Source: Dactylosporangium sp040605635
Lineage (GTDB): Bacteria > Actinomycetota > Actinomycetes > Mycobacteriales > Micromonosporaceae
Length of the DNA stretch: 64,000 nucleotides
Direction of reading: 5' to 3'
NCBI RefSeq assembly: GCF_040605635.1
Contig: NZ_JBEXDG010000042.1
Coordinates: 32,058-96,057, forward strand
In this document: in pieces, positions 35,420-43,926 of the stretch
Position numbering within the stretch: position 1 is the first letter of the stretch
Layout of the letters: each line of letters opens with the position of its first letter
The notes under the pieces: model-generated
What the model was told of the DNA's origin: nothing
Seen by the model: only the letters and a program-made list of their open reading frames with translations
Databases searched by the model: none
Made by a program: the position numbers and the translations under genes

Positions 35420-35467
35420 GACCTGTCCGGGTCTCGCGCTCCTCCTCGGCGCTTGCGGCACCAGCTG

Positions 35468-36625
35468 ATGGACGGTGACGCCCTGGTGCGGGACATGCGT
35501 GCGGCGCTGCCCGCGCTGCTCGCCGAGATCGGGACCCTGGTGCGGACCGAGTCGCCGTCCGCGGACCTCGCCGCCGTCGCCCGCTGCGCCGGCGTGGTCG
35601 CGGACCTCGGCACGCGGCGGCTCGGCGTCGCCCCGGACCGCATCGTCCTGGACGGCCACACCCACCTGCGCTGGCGGCTCGGCCAGGAGACCGGGCGGGG
35701 TCCCGACCGGGTCCTCCTGCTCGGCCACCACGACACGGTGTGGCCGGTCGGCACCCTGGCCACGCACCCGTGGACCACGACCGGCGGCCGGCTGCGCGGC
35801 CCCGGCTGCTTCGACATGAAGGCCGGGGTGGTGATGGCGCTGCACGCGGCCGCCGCCGCGGCGCGGCGGGGCGCCGCCGTCACCGTGCTCATCACCGGCG
35901 ACGAGGAGATCGGCTCGCCGAGCTCCCGGGCGCTCATCGAGCAGGAGGCCGCCGGCGCCCGCGCCGCCCTGGTCCTGGAGGCTTCCGCGGACGGCGGCGC
36001 GCTCAAGACGGCCCGCAAGGGCGCCGGGTTCTACCGGGTGCGGATCACCGGCCGGGCCGCCCACGCCGGTCTCGAGCCGGAGCGCGGCGTCAACGCCGCC
36101 GTGGAACTGGCCCACCAGCTCCTCGCCGTGCACGGCCTCGGCGACCCGGACCTCGGCACCACCGTCACCCCGACGGCCGTGACAGCCGGGACCACTACCA
36201 ACACCGTGCCGGGGGCCGCCGGGTTCGCCGTCGACGTCCGCGTCCGCGACGAGGCCGAGCAGCACCGGGTCGCCGCCGCCCTCGCCGGGCTGCGGCCCGT
36301 CCTCGACGGCGCCCGCCTGGTCGTCGAGGGCGGCGGCAACCGCCCGCCGCTGACCGCCGCCGCGTCCGCCGGGCTGTTCCGGCGGGCCACCGCGCTCGCC
36401 GACCGGCTCGGCCTGCCGCCGCTGAGCGGGGCGGCCGTGGGCGGGGCGTCCGACGGCAACTTCACCGCCGGCGTGGGCACCCCGACCCTCGACGGGCTCG
36501 GCGCGGTCGGCGGCGGCGCCCACGCCGACGACGAGCACGTCCTGATCGACGCGCTGCCGGGCAGGACCGCCCTCGTCACGGCCCTCATCTGCGACGTGCT
36601 GGACGACACCGGAGGTGGACGGTGA
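35468..36625 (+). CDS. M20-family metallohydrolase, probable N-succinyl-L-amino acid desuccinylase
   Basis: Zinc amidohydrolase of the ArgE/CPG2 family, 385 aa from ATG 35468; an in-frame TTG at 35453 is an alternative. Metal and catalytic residues are visible as H87 and D89 (GHHDTVW), D116 (CFDMKAG), E146/E147 (GDEEIG), E171 (LEAS) and H352 near the end (GGGAHADDE). The dimerisation lid lies between. It overlaps the GNAT gene by GTGA. With the GNAT and NSAR-type genes it matches the three-enzyme route that turns D-amino acids into L-amino acids, in which this enzyme would release the L-amino acid. Confidence 0.83.
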   Translation: MDGDALVRDMRAALPALLAEIGTLVRTESPSADLAAVARCAGVVADLGTRRLGVAPDRIVLDGHTHLRWRLGQETGRGPDRVLLLGHHDTVWPVGTLATHPWTTTGGRLRGPGCFDMKAGVVMALHAAAAAARRGAAVTVLITGDEEIGSPSSRALIEQEAAGARAALVLEASADGGALKTARKGAGFYRVRITGRAAHAGLEPERGVNAAVELAHQLLAVHGLGDPDLGTTVTPTAVTAGTTTNTVPGAAGFAVDVRVRDEAEQHRVAAALAGLRPVLDGARLVVEGGGNRPPLTAAASAGLFRRATALADRLGLPPLSGAAVGGASDGNFTAGVGTPTLDGLGAVGGGAHADDEHVLIDALPGRTALVTALICDVLDDTGGGR

Positions 36626-37473
36626 GCACGCAGACCATCACCGACGCGGCCGCCGCGCAGGCCCGCACCGCCGCGGACGCGGCCGGGGTGACCGTCCGCG
36701 AGATCGACGGCGGCTTCCAGGCGGTGCACCGGCTGTTCGACCGGATCTGGCGGCCCGACCCGGCCAACCAGCCGGTCACCGCCGTGCTGCTGCGGGCCTT
36801 CAGCAAAGCGGACAACTACGTCACCGGCGCCTACGACGGCGACGAGCTCGTCGGCGCGTGCGTCGCGTTCTTCGGCCCGCCCGCGCAGGCCACCATGCAC
36901 AGCCACATCACCGGCGTCACCCACGGCGGTGGGCGCCGCGCGGTCGGCTTCGCGCTCAAGACGCACCAGCGCGGCTGGGCCCTGCACCACGGGCTGCGGA
37001 CCGTCGCGTGGACCTACGACCCGCTCGTCAGCCGCAACGCGTACTTCAACCTCGCGAAGCTGGCCGCGACCCCGGCCGAGTACCTGACCAACTTCTACGG
37101 CGGCATGAACGACGGGCTCAACGGCGCCGACGACAGCGACCGGCTGCTGGTCAGCTGGGATCTCACCGCACCCGCGGTCAACGCCGCGTGCGCCGGCCGC
37201 CCGGCACTGTGCGACCCTGAGGGCGCCGTCATCGGGCTGGGCCGCACCGCGGACGGCCGTCCTCAGCCCGGCGACCTGGACGGGAGCACCGTCCTGGTGG
37301 CCGTGCCCCAGGACGTCGAGACGCTGCGGCGGACCGACCCAGCCGCCGCGCACGCCTGGCGGATCGCGGTCCGCGCGGCGCTCGGCACGCTCATGGCCAG
37401 AGGACTGCGGGTGGCCGGCTTCGACCGGGCCGGCTGGTATGTGCTCACCGACGCGAAAGACGGGAACCCATGA
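36622..37473 (+). CDS. GNAT-family N-acyltransferase, candidate succinyl-CoA:D-amino acid N-succinyltransferase
   Basis: A 283-aa GNAT protein starting at GTG 36622, with GGAGGT upstream and a 4-bp overlap with the M20 gene. The acyl-CoA core is seen around ELVGACVAFFGPP, HSHITGVTHGGGRRAVGFALK (substituting for the usual Q/RxxGxG/A loop) and LRTVAWTYDPLVSRNAYFNLAKL. This C-terminal layout is typical of the COG3375-like GNATs found beside NSAR enzymes. Its stop overlaps the NSAR start by ATGA. Acyl donor and amino-acid specificity are inferred from gene context. Confidence 0.78.
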   Translation: MSTQTITDAAAAQARTAADAAGVTVREIDGGFQAVHRLFDRIWRPDPANQPVTAVLLRAFSKADNYVTGAYDGDELVGACVAFFGPPAQATMHSHITGVTHGGGRRAVGFALKTHQRGWALHHGLRTVAWTYDPLVSRNAYFNLAKLAATPAEYLTNFYGGMNDGLNGADDSDRLLVSWDLTAPAVNAACAGRPALCDPEGAVIGLGRTADGRPQPGDLDGSTVLVAVPQDVETLRRTDPAAAHAWRIAVRAALGTLMARGLRVAGFDRAGWYVLTDAKDGNP

Positions 37474-38576
37474 AACTCACCGGAGTCGAGCTGCGCCGCG
37501 TCCGGATGCCGCTCGTCGCGCCGTTCCGCACCTCGTTCGGCACCAGCACCTCCCGCGACCTGCTGCTGCTGCGCGCCGCGACGCCCGAGGCGGACGGCTG
37601 GGGCGAGTGCGTGGCGATGGCCGACCCGCTGTACTCCTCGGAGTACGTGGAGGCCGCCACCGACGTCCTCACCCGGTTCCTCATCCCGGCGCTCGGCGCG
37701 GTGGAGCACCTCGACGGCACCGCGGTCGGGCCCGCGCTCGCCTCGTACAAGGGCCACCGGATGGCGAAGGCGGCCCTGGAGATGGCGGTCCTGGACGCGG
37801 AGCTGCGCGCCGCGGGACGCCCCCTGGCGCGGGAGCTCGGCGCGGTCCGCGACCGGGTGCCGTGCGGGGTCTCCGTCGGCATCATGAACTCGATCGGCGA
37901 GCTGCTCGACGCGGTCGCCGGATACGTCGAGGCCGGATACATGCGGATCAAGCTGAAGATCGAGCCCGGCTGGGACGTCGAGCCGGTCCGCGCGGTCCGG
38001 GAACGGTTCGGCGACGCGCTGCTGCTGCAGGTCGACGCCAACACCGCCTACACGCTCGCCGACGCCCGGCACCTGGCCCGGCTCGACCCGTTCGGCCTGC
38101 TGCTGATCGAGCAGCCCCTCGACGAGGAGGACCTGCTCGGGCACGCCGCCCTGGCCAAGCTCATCCGCACCCCCGTGTGCCTCGACGAGTCGATCACCTC
38201 CGCCCGCACCGCCGCCGCGGCCATCACCCTGGGCGCCTGCGAGATCGTCAACGTGAAACCGGGCCGGGTCGGCGGCTATCTGGAGGCCCGCCGCATCCAC
38301 GACGTCTGTGCGGCGCATGGTGTACCGGTGTGGTGCGGCGGGATGCTGGAGACCGGCATCGGGCGGGCCGCGAACGTGGCGCTCGCCGCGCTGCCCGGCT
38401 TCGTCCTGCCGGGCGACACGTCCGCCTCGGACCGCTACTACAGCACCGACGTCACCGCGCCGTTCGTGCTGCACGACGGCCATCTGGCCGTGCCCACCGG
38501 GCCGGGGCTCGGGGTCGAGCCGCTGCCCGACGTCCTCGCGCAGATAACGACCGAAACCACCTGGGTCCGGATCTAG
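37470..38576 (+). CDS. N-succinylamino acid racemase / o-succinylbenzoate synthase-type enolase
   Basis: MenC-type-2 (NSAR/OSBS) member of the enolase superfamily, 368 aa. The catalytic bases are K161 and K163 (KLKIEPG) and K263 (NVKPGRVGG); the metal ligands are D189 (VDANTAY), E214 (IEQPL) and D239 (CLDES). These positions coincide, as far as I recall, with those of the Amycolatopsis N-acylamino acid racemase. OSBS activity for menaquinone is the alternative, but no men genes are near. Coupling to GNAT and M20 genes strongly favours racemisation of N-succinyl-D-amino acids. Confidence 0.88.
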   Translation: MKLTGVELRRVRMPLVAPFRTSFGTSTSRDLLLLRAATPEADGWGECVAMADPLYSSEYVEAATDVLTRFLIPALGAVEHLDGTAVGPALASYKGHRMAKAALEMAVLDAELRAAGRPLARELGAVRDRVPCGVSVGIMNSIGELLDAVAGYVEAGYMRIKLKIEPGWDVEPVRAVRERFGDALLLQVDANTAYTLADARHLARLDPFGLLLIEQPLDEEDLLGHAALAKLIRTPVCLDESITSARTAAAAITLGACEIVNVKPGRVGGYLEARRIHDVCAAHGVPVWCGGMLETGIGRAANVALAALPGFVLPGDTSASDRYYSTDVTAPFVLHDGHLAVPTGPGLGVEPLPDVLAQITTETTWVRI

Positions 38577-38586
38577 GATTCCTGTC

Positions 38587-40191
38587 GTGCGACCACAGGC
38601 CAGCCTCGGGCGTGTCCTCGACGACCTGGGCGCCACCCTCCTCGAGCTGGTCCACGGCGACCCCGGTCACGACCCGCGGCACTCCGCCGCGATCGGTGGG
38701 GTGGTCATCCACGACCCCCTCGACGAGCCGGTCCTCCCCCAGCACGCGCTGGTCCTCGGTGTCGGGGTCGGCGACGCCGAGCAGACCGTCCGGCTGCTGC
38801 GCGCGCTCGGCCGGCAGGAGGCCGTCGGGCTCGTCGTGCGGGCGCCGGTGCCGGCCGGGCCCGACCTGGCGGCCGCCGCGGCGGAGTCCGGGGTGGCGCT
38901 GCTCGGGCTGACCCGCGGCGCGTCGTGGGCGCAGCTCGCCGCGCTGCTGCGGTCGCTGCTCGCCGAGGACGACGTCGGCGACGCCGGGCCGCAGACCCTC
39001 GGCGGCGTCCAGGCCGGTGACCTCTTCGCCCTCGCGAACGCGATCGCGGCGCTGCTCGACGCTCCGGTCACCATCGAGGACCGCAGCTCGCGGGTCCTGG
39101 CCTACTCCGGCCGGCAGGACGAGGCCGACCGGTCCCGCATCGAGACCATCCTCGGCCGGCAGGTGCCCGAGCGGTACGCCCGGCAGCTCACCGACCGGGG
39201 GATCTTCCGCGACCTGTACCGCAGCGACCAACCGGTCTACGTCGAGCCCGCCGGCGACGACTTCGCGATCCCGAGGGTCGCGGTCGCCGTCCGGGCCGGC
39301 GACGAGATCCTCGGCTCGATCTGGGCCGCCGTCCGCCGGCCACCCGACCTCGACCGTATGCAGGCGCTGCGGGACGCCGCCCGGGTCGTCGCGCTGCACA
39401 TACTGCGCATCCGGGCCGGCGCCGACGTCGAGCGGCGGCTGCGCACCGACCTGCTCAGCACCGCCCTGGAGGGCGGGCCGGGCGCCCTCGACGCGCTGAC
39501 CCGCCTCGGGCTCGCCGACCGGCCGGTGGCCGTGATCGGGTTGGCCCTGCTCGGCTCGTCCTCCTCAGGTGCCGACGCCGGCCTGGCCACCGAGCGGCAG
39601 CGGCTCGCCGACGCCCTCGCCATGCACGTCGGCGCGGTGCACCCCCGGTCCGCGGCGGCGCTCGTCGGCGACGTCGTGTACGCGCTCGTCCCGGTCAACC
39701 AGGAGCGCGCCTGCCGCATCGCGACCGACTTCCTCGACCGGGTCGGTGAGCGCACCCCCGCCGTCGCCGGCATCGGCCCGGTCGCGCAGGACGTCGCCGG
39801 GCTCGCCGCCGCACGGACCGAGGCGGACCGGGTCCTGCGGGTCCTGCGCACCGGCGCCGGCCGCCGGGTCGCCCGGCTCGCCGACGTGCACGTGGACGCG
39901 CTCCTGCTCGACCTCGCCGACGTGGTGACCGCCCGCGGCGACCAGCCCAGCGGCGCGGTCGCGAACCTGCTCGCCTACGACGCCCGCCACCACACCAACC
40001 TCGCCGACACGCTGCGGGCCTGGCTCGACGCGTTCGGCGACGCGGTCGCCGCCGCCGCGGCGATGTACGTGCATCCCAACACCTTCCGGTACCGGCTGCG
40101 CCGCGTCGCCGAGGTCGGCCCGATCGACCTGCGGGACCCCGACGCCCGCTTCGCCGCGATGCTGGAACTCCGCCTGATCGGACGCCCATGA
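38587..40191 (+). CDS. PucR-family transcriptional regulator
   Basis: A 534-aa regulator starting at GTG 38587, ten bases after the racemase stop. It has an N-terminal sensor region, a GGDEF-related middle domain characteristic of CdaR/PucR proteins, and a C-terminal PucR HTH whose recognition segment is VHPNTFRYRLRRV near residue 500. PucR proteins regulate purine, amino-acid and nitrogen catabolism. Lying inside the operon and overlapping the next gene by ATGA, it probably responds to a D- or N-acyl-amino acid and controls this operon. Confidence 0.87.
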   Translation: MRPQASLGRVLDDLGATLLELVHGDPGHDPRHSAAIGGVVIHDPLDEPVLPQHALVLGVGVGDAEQTVRLLRALGRQEAVGLVVRAPVPAGPDLAAAAAESGVALLGLTRGASWAQLAALLRSLLAEDDVGDAGPQTLGGVQAGDLFALANAIAALLDAPVTIEDRSSRVLAYSGRQDEADRSRIETILGRQVPERYARQLTDRGIFRDLYRSDQPVYVEPAGDDFAIPRVAVAVRAGDEILGSIWAAVRRPPDLDRMQALRDAARVVALHILRIRAGADVERRLRTDLLSTALEGGPGALDALTRLGLADRPVAVIGLALLGSSSSGADAGLATERQRLADALAMHVGAVHPRSAAALVGDVVYALVPVNQERACRIATDFLDRVGERTPAVAGIGPVAQDVAGLAAARTEADRVLRVLRTGAGRRVARLADVHVDALLLDLADVVTARGDQPSGAVANLLAYDARHHTNLADTLRAWLDAFGDAVAAAAAMYVHPNTFRYRLRRVAEVGPIDLRDPDARFAAMLELRLIGRP

Positions 40192-41642
40192 CCTCGTATC
40201 TGCTCCGCGGCGGCCGCGTCGTCGACCCCGGCACCGGGACCGACACCGTCCGGGACCTGTTCGTCCGCGACGGCTCGATCGCCGCAAGCGCGGACGAGGA
40301 CGCCGTCGTCCTGGACGTGTCCGGGCTGATCGTCGGCCCCGGCTTCGTCGACGTCCACAGCCACGTCAACACCATCGCCGGCCAGCGCCTGCATGCCTTC
40401 GACGGCGTGAGCACGGCCCTCGACCTCGAGGTCGGTCTCATGCCCGTCGCGGCGGCGCTCGCGAAGGCCGCCGCCGAGGGCCGGCCGCTCAACTACGGGT
40501 ACTCCGCGTCGTGGACGGCCGCCCGCGGCCTCGTCCTCGCCGGCGTCGAGCCGGTCCCCGACCTGGGCGCCGTCATGGCCCTGCTGGGCAACGACCTGTG
40601 GCAGCGGTCGTCCACGGCCGCCCAGCGCGACCGATGGCTGCACCTGCTCTCCGAGGAGCTCGCCGACGGGGCCCTCGGCATCGGCGTGCCGATCGGCTAC
40701 GCCCCGCAGGCGGAGCCCAGCGAGTTCCTGTCCGTCGCCCGTCTCGCGGGGGCCGCCGATGTACCGCTGTTCGCGCACGTCAGGAACCTCGTCGAGGCCG
40801 ACCCGTCGGTGGTCGTCGACGGCGCGTCCGAACTGACGACGGCCGCCGCCGAGACCGGCGCCGCCATGCACTACTGCCACGTCAACAGCACCTCCGGCCA
40901 GCACCTGGACCGCGCGCTCGCCACCATCCAGGCGGCGGTCTCGGCGGGTTCCCGGGTCACCTACGAGGCCTATCCGTACGGCACCGGGAGCACCGCGGTC
41001 GGCGCCGCCTTCCTCGCCCCCGAACGCCTGCACGTCTGGGGCCTCACGCCGTCCAGCATCGTGCTGCTGCGGACCGGCGAACGTCTCGCCGACGCCGCCC
41101 GGCTCCGCGAGGTCCGGGCCACCACCCCCGGCGCGCTGTGCCTCATCGAGATCCTCGACGAGACGAACCCCGCGGAGCGTGCCCTGCTCGAGGCCACCTT
41201 CGCCCACCCGGGCACCATCGTCGCCAGCGACGCCCTGCCGGTGACCTTCGACGACGGCACCACCGACACCCGCCGGTGGCCGCTGCCGGACGGCGGCGCC
41301 ACCCACCCGCGCACCGCCGGCACGTTCGCCAAGACGCTGCGCCGTTTCGTGCGGGAGACGGGGATCTGGGACTGGCCCGAGGCCTTCCGGCGCTGCTCGT
41401 TCCTGCCCGCGCGGCTGCTCGACACGCACGCCCCCGCCGCCCGCCGCAAGGGCCATCTCGGCATCGGCGCCGACGCGGACATCGTCGTCCTCGACTCGGC
41501 CGTCGTCACCGACCAGGCGACGGTCCTGGCCCCGACCACCCCGTCCCTGGGTGTCCGCCACCTGCTCGTCAACGGCGCTCCCGTCATCCGCGACGGCGAG
41601 CTGCTCGTCGACGCCTACCCGGGCCGCCCCCTGCGTCCGTGA
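40188..41642 (+). CDS. N-acyl-D-amino-acid deacylase-like amidohydrolase
   Basis: Metal-dependent amidohydrolase of the D-aminoacylase/D-glutamate deacylase group, 484 aa. The visible metal ligands are H57 and H59 (GFVDVHSHVN), a Glu in GVSTALDLEVG (E81, where classical D-aminoacylases have Cys), His in LFAHVRN and HYCHVNST, and an Asp in IVASDALP. The Glu-containing STALDLE motif is more like N-acyl-D-glutamate deacylases. It ends the operon and overlaps PucR by ATGA. It could recycle N-acylated D-amino acids made by the GNAT enzyme or taken from outside. Confidence 0.8.
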   Translation: MTSYLLRGGRVVDPGTGTDTVRDLFVRDGSIAASADEDAVVLDVSGLIVGPGFVDVHSHVNTIAGQRLHAFDGVSTALDLEVGLMPVAAALAKAAAEGRPLNYGYSASWTAARGLVLAGVEPVPDLGAVMALLGNDLWQRSSTAAQRDRWLHLLSEELADGALGIGVPIGYAPQAEPSEFLSVARLAGAADVPLFAHVRNLVEADPSVVVDGASELTTAAAETGAAMHYCHVNSTSGQHLDRALATIQAAVSAGSRVTYEAYPYGTGSTAVGAAFLAPERLHVWGLTPSSIVLLRTGERLADAARLREVRATTPGALCLIEILDETNPAERALLEATFAHPGTIVASDALPVTFDDGTTDTRRWPLPDGGATHPRTAGTFAKTLRRFVRETGIWDWPEAFRRCSFLPARLLDTHAPAARRKGHLGIGADADIVVLDSAVVTDQATVLAPTTPSLGVRHLLVNGAPVIRDGELLVDAYPGRPLRP

Positions 41643-41673
41643 CCGCTGATGTGGACGGCGCTCGTCGACGGGA

Positions 41674-42600
41674 TCAGGTGGCGGCGCGCAGGTGCGTCCG
41701 GGCCCACTCGTCGAAGGTCGTGAGCGGGATGCCGAGCGCCCGTGCGTATTCGGGGCGGGCGGGCTGGCCGGTCACGTTGATGCGCTCGTGTGAGACACCC
41801 GCCCAGGGCGGCATCCCGGCGGCGATCGCCTGCGCTTCGGTCATGTCGGGCGCGGTGAGGTGGGTGCCCAGCGCGCGGGAGAGGACGTCGGCAACCTCGG
41901 TCATGCTCAGGTCGTCGCTGGCGAGCTCCAGCTCGACCTTGTCGAAGCGGCCGGGTGCGGCGACGGCCGCGGCGGCCGCCGTGCCGATGTCGTCGACCGC
42001 GACCAGCGACAGCCTGGTCCACGGCCGCAGGACGGTCACCAGGCCGCCCTCGACGCCGCGGGGAAACAGGTAGGCCGCCGAGGGCAGGAAGTTCTCCATG
42101 AACCAGCCCGGCTTGATGATCGTCCAGTGGGTGAAACCCGCCTCCCGCACCCGGTCCTGGATGGCGGACTTCGTGGTGTAGTACGGCTCCAGCGCCGCCC
42201 AGCGTCCTTCCGCCCAGCCGTCGGTGCCGGTGTGCTGCCCCGCGCCGGAGACGGAGGTGTGCACGAACTGCGGTACATCCGCGGCCGCCGCGGCCTCGAT
42301 CAGGTTGACGGCCTGGGTGAGCTCGCCGTCGAAGTCGATGCCGCCGTCCGTCATGGCGGGCATCTGGACCGAGAAGACGGCGCGGGCTCCCGTCGCGGCG
42401 CTGCGCAGCGAGTCCGGGTCGCGCAGGTCGCCCGTCACGAGTTCGGCGCCGAGCGCCGCGACGGCCCTGGCCCGGTCGGTCACCGGGTCCCGCACCAGCG
42501 CGCGGACGGCGACACCGGCCGCGAGCAGGGCACGGGCGGTGGCGCCGCCCTGCTGACCGGTGGCGCCGGTGACCAGGACGGGTGCGGGATCGCTGGGCAT
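41674..42600 (-). CDS. NmrA-like NAD(P)-binding oxidoreductase
   Basis: A 308-aa atypical SDR of the NmrA/HSCARG family, starting at ATG 42600 with AAGGAGGAG upstream. The Rossmann motif is VTGATGQQGGATA. Other family segments are FVHTSVSGAG and the YYTTKSAIQDRVREAG helix, with WTIIKPGWFMENF. It is divergent from a TetR gene across a 90-bp gap that contains a perfect palindrome, so it is probably repressed by that TetR protein. NmrA-like proteins act as quinone reductases or redox sensors; which applies here is open. Confidence 0.83.
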   Translation of the reverse strand: MPSDPAPVLVTGATGQQGGATARALLAAGVAVRALVRDPVTDRARAVAALGAELVTGDLRDPDSLRSAATGARAVFSVQMPAMTDGGIDFDGELTQAVNLIEAAAAADVPQFVHTSVSGAGQHTGTDGWAEGRWAALEPYYTTKSAIQDRVREAGFTHWTIIKPGWFMENFLPSAAYLFPRGVEGGLVTVLRPWTRLSLVAVDDIGTAAAAAVAAPGRFDKVELELASDDLSMTEVADVLSRALGTHLTAPDMTEAQAIAAGMPPWAGVSHERINVTGQPARPEYARALGIPLTTFDEWARTHLRAAT

Positions 42601-42616
42601 GGAGCTCCTCCTTCAC

Positions 42617-42639
42617 GAAACGGCGGGGTCCGCCGTTTC
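42617..42639. promoter_or_regulatory. Perfect 10-bp-arm palindrome, TetR operator candidate
   Basis: GAAACGGCGG (42617-42626) and CCGCCGTTTC (42630-42639) are separated by GGT. The site lies in the 90-bp gap between the divergent NmrA-like and TetR genes, right before the NmrA ribosome site. Confidence 0.72.
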
Positions 42640-42690
42640 TCGTTCGCTACGATACGGAGGACCCCGCCACTTAGCAAACCCTGGACTGTG

Positions 42691-43257
42691 ATGCCCGTGC
42701 AGCGTGCGGACGCCCGGCGCAACTACGCGCGCCTGCTGGCGGTGGCCGTGGAGGAGGTCGCCGCCCACGGCGCCGACGCCTCCCTGGAGCAGATCGCCCG
42801 CATCGCCGACGTCGGCTCGGCCACCGTCCGCCGGCACTTCCCGACGCGTCACGCACTGCTGGAGGCGGTGTTCCGGGAGCGGGTCGGCGGCCTGTGCGAC
42901 CACGCCCGCGACCTGACCGGCCGGCCCGACAGCCGGGCCGCCCTGCTGGAGTGGCTGGGCGCTGTCACCGCGTCCGCGGCGACCATCCGGGGGCTGGCGA
43001 CCGCGCTGACCCGCGACCTGACGGCCGACCCCGGCGCCGTCCACGAGCACTGCGCCACCGCGCAGCTCACCGAGGCCGGAGACCCGCTGGTCCGCCGCGC
43101 CGCCGCCGACGGCGCACTCGCCCCGGGCGTCACCGTCACCGACGTGCTGACCCTGATCACCGGGATCGCCCTCGCCACGGAGCACCACCCGCACCCCGCC
43201 GCCGAGGCGACCCGGCTGCTCGGCCTGACCCTCGCGGGGATCAGCCCCGGCCCGTGA
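42691..43257 (+). CDS. TetR-family transcriptional regulator
   Basis: A 188-aa repressor. The N-terminal HTH reads SLEQIARIADVGSATVRRHF with the downstream TRHALLEAVF, as in TetR proteins. The C-terminal ligand domain is of the SbtR type (LATALTRDL). ATG 42691 has only a weak ribosome site. It is divergent from the NmrA-like oxidoreductase and most likely binds the palindrome at 42617. Its 3' end overlaps the next, convergent TetR gene by 17 bp. Confidence 0.85.
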   Translation: MPVQRADARRNYARLLAVAVEEVAAHGADASLEQIARIADVGSATVRRHFPTRHALLEAVFRERVGGLCDHARDLTGRPDSRAALLEWLGAVTASAATIRGLATALTRDLTADPGAVHEHCATAQLTEAGDPLVRRAAADGALAPGVTVTDVLTLITGIALATEHHPHPAAEATRLLGLTLAGISPGP

Positions 43258-43828
43258 GCCCTCGGCCGGCCTCGAGCGTCGCCAGGAAGCTCTCGGCCGC
43301 GTCCTGGACGCGGTCCCGGTCGCCGGTCGCCAGCAGGTCGAGCAGCAGCCCACGGATCGTCGCGATCACCAGGGTGGCGGTGCGCGTCGCCGTCGCCGGG
43401 TCGGCGTCCGGCCCCTGCGCCTCGACCAGGGACCTCATCCAGTCGGTCACGACCCGGTCGAGGAACTCCGCGAACTGCTGCGGCGCCTGCAGGGCGCGGC
43501 CGTAGACCGCGAAGAAGAGCCGGAACTCCGCCCACTGCCGCGGGTCGGACGTGCGCGTCCAGACCGCACGCGCCGCCGCCGCCAGGTCGGGCTGATCGCC
43601 GACCGCCTCGCTCGTCGCCGCGAAGGCACGCTCCCGCAACCTGCCGAGGATGACCTCGAGCATCTGCTCCTTGGTGCCGAAGTGATGCACCAGTGTCGTG
43701 GTCGACACCCCGAGCGCGCCGGCCACCGGCCGCCACGACAGGTCGGCGAACCCGTGCTCGATCGCATACTCGACCGCCGCGTCGAGCAGGTCGGCGCGCC
43801 GCTGGTGATTGACCGGCCGCCCCGCCAT
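43241..43828 (-). CDS. TetR-family transcriptional regulator
   Basis: A 195-aa repressor from ATG 43828, with GAGG five bases upstream. The HTH is in SWRPVAGALGVSTTTLVHHF, followed by GTKEQMLEVIL. The C-terminal domain is all-helical. It is divergent from the SDR gene at 43927. The gap between them carries a 15-bp inverted repeat pair and a 15-bp direct repeat, so autoregulation and control of the SDR are likely. Confidence 0.86.
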   Translation of the reverse strand: MAGRPVNHQRRADLLDAAVEYAIEHGFADLSWRPVAGALGVSTTTLVHHFGTKEQMLEVILGRLRERAFAATSEAVGDQPDLAAAARAVWTRTSDPRQWAEFRLFFAVYGRALQAPQQFAEFLDRVVTDWMRSLVEAQGPDADPATATRTATLVIATIRGLLLDLLATGDRDRVQDAAESFLATLEAGRGLTGRG

Positions 43829-43835
43829 CGCCACC

Positions 43836-43867
43836 TCACTTGCAGTTCCTGCTCACTTGCAGTTCCT
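43836..43867. repeat. 15-bp direct repeat over the TetR leader
   Basis: TCACTTGCAGTTCCT occurs at 43836-43850 and 43853-43867, two bases apart. On the minus strand it reads AGGAACTGCAAGTGA. The copy nearest the start lies just upstream of the GAGG ribosome site of the TetR gene, suggesting a slipped duplication of the leader. Confidence 0.75.
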
Positions 43868-43909
43868 AGAACGATCGTACTATCTTATTTTCTTGTACGA
43901 TCGTTCTAG
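43866..43909. promoter_or_regulatory. Paired TetR operator candidate (15-bp inverted repeat)
   Basis: CTAGAACGATCGTAC (43866-43880) and GTACGATCGTTCTAG (43895-43909) are perfect inverted copies with a 14-base AT-rich centre. Each arm contains the self-complementary core ACGATCGT, so it could bind two TetR dimers. It lies across the divergent promoters of the TetR and SDR genes. Confidence 0.72.
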
Positions 43910-43926
43910 AAATTCGGGAGGTCCCT

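Noticed and set aside
33899..36538. 879-codon minus-strand open frame across the serine hydrolase and M20 genes
   Set aside because: Spans two well-supported plus-strand genes and shows no motif; typical antisense artefact of high GC.
37470..38576. Menaquinone o-succinylbenzoate synthase (menC)
   Set aside because: No other menaquinone gene is present and the gene is coupled to GNAT and M20 genes, which fits amino acid racemisation; OSBS stays only as a biochemical alternative.
38587..38600. Treating the PucR gene as a separate transcription unit
   Set aside because: The 10-bp gap from the racemase and the ATGA overlap with the deacylase indicate one operon.
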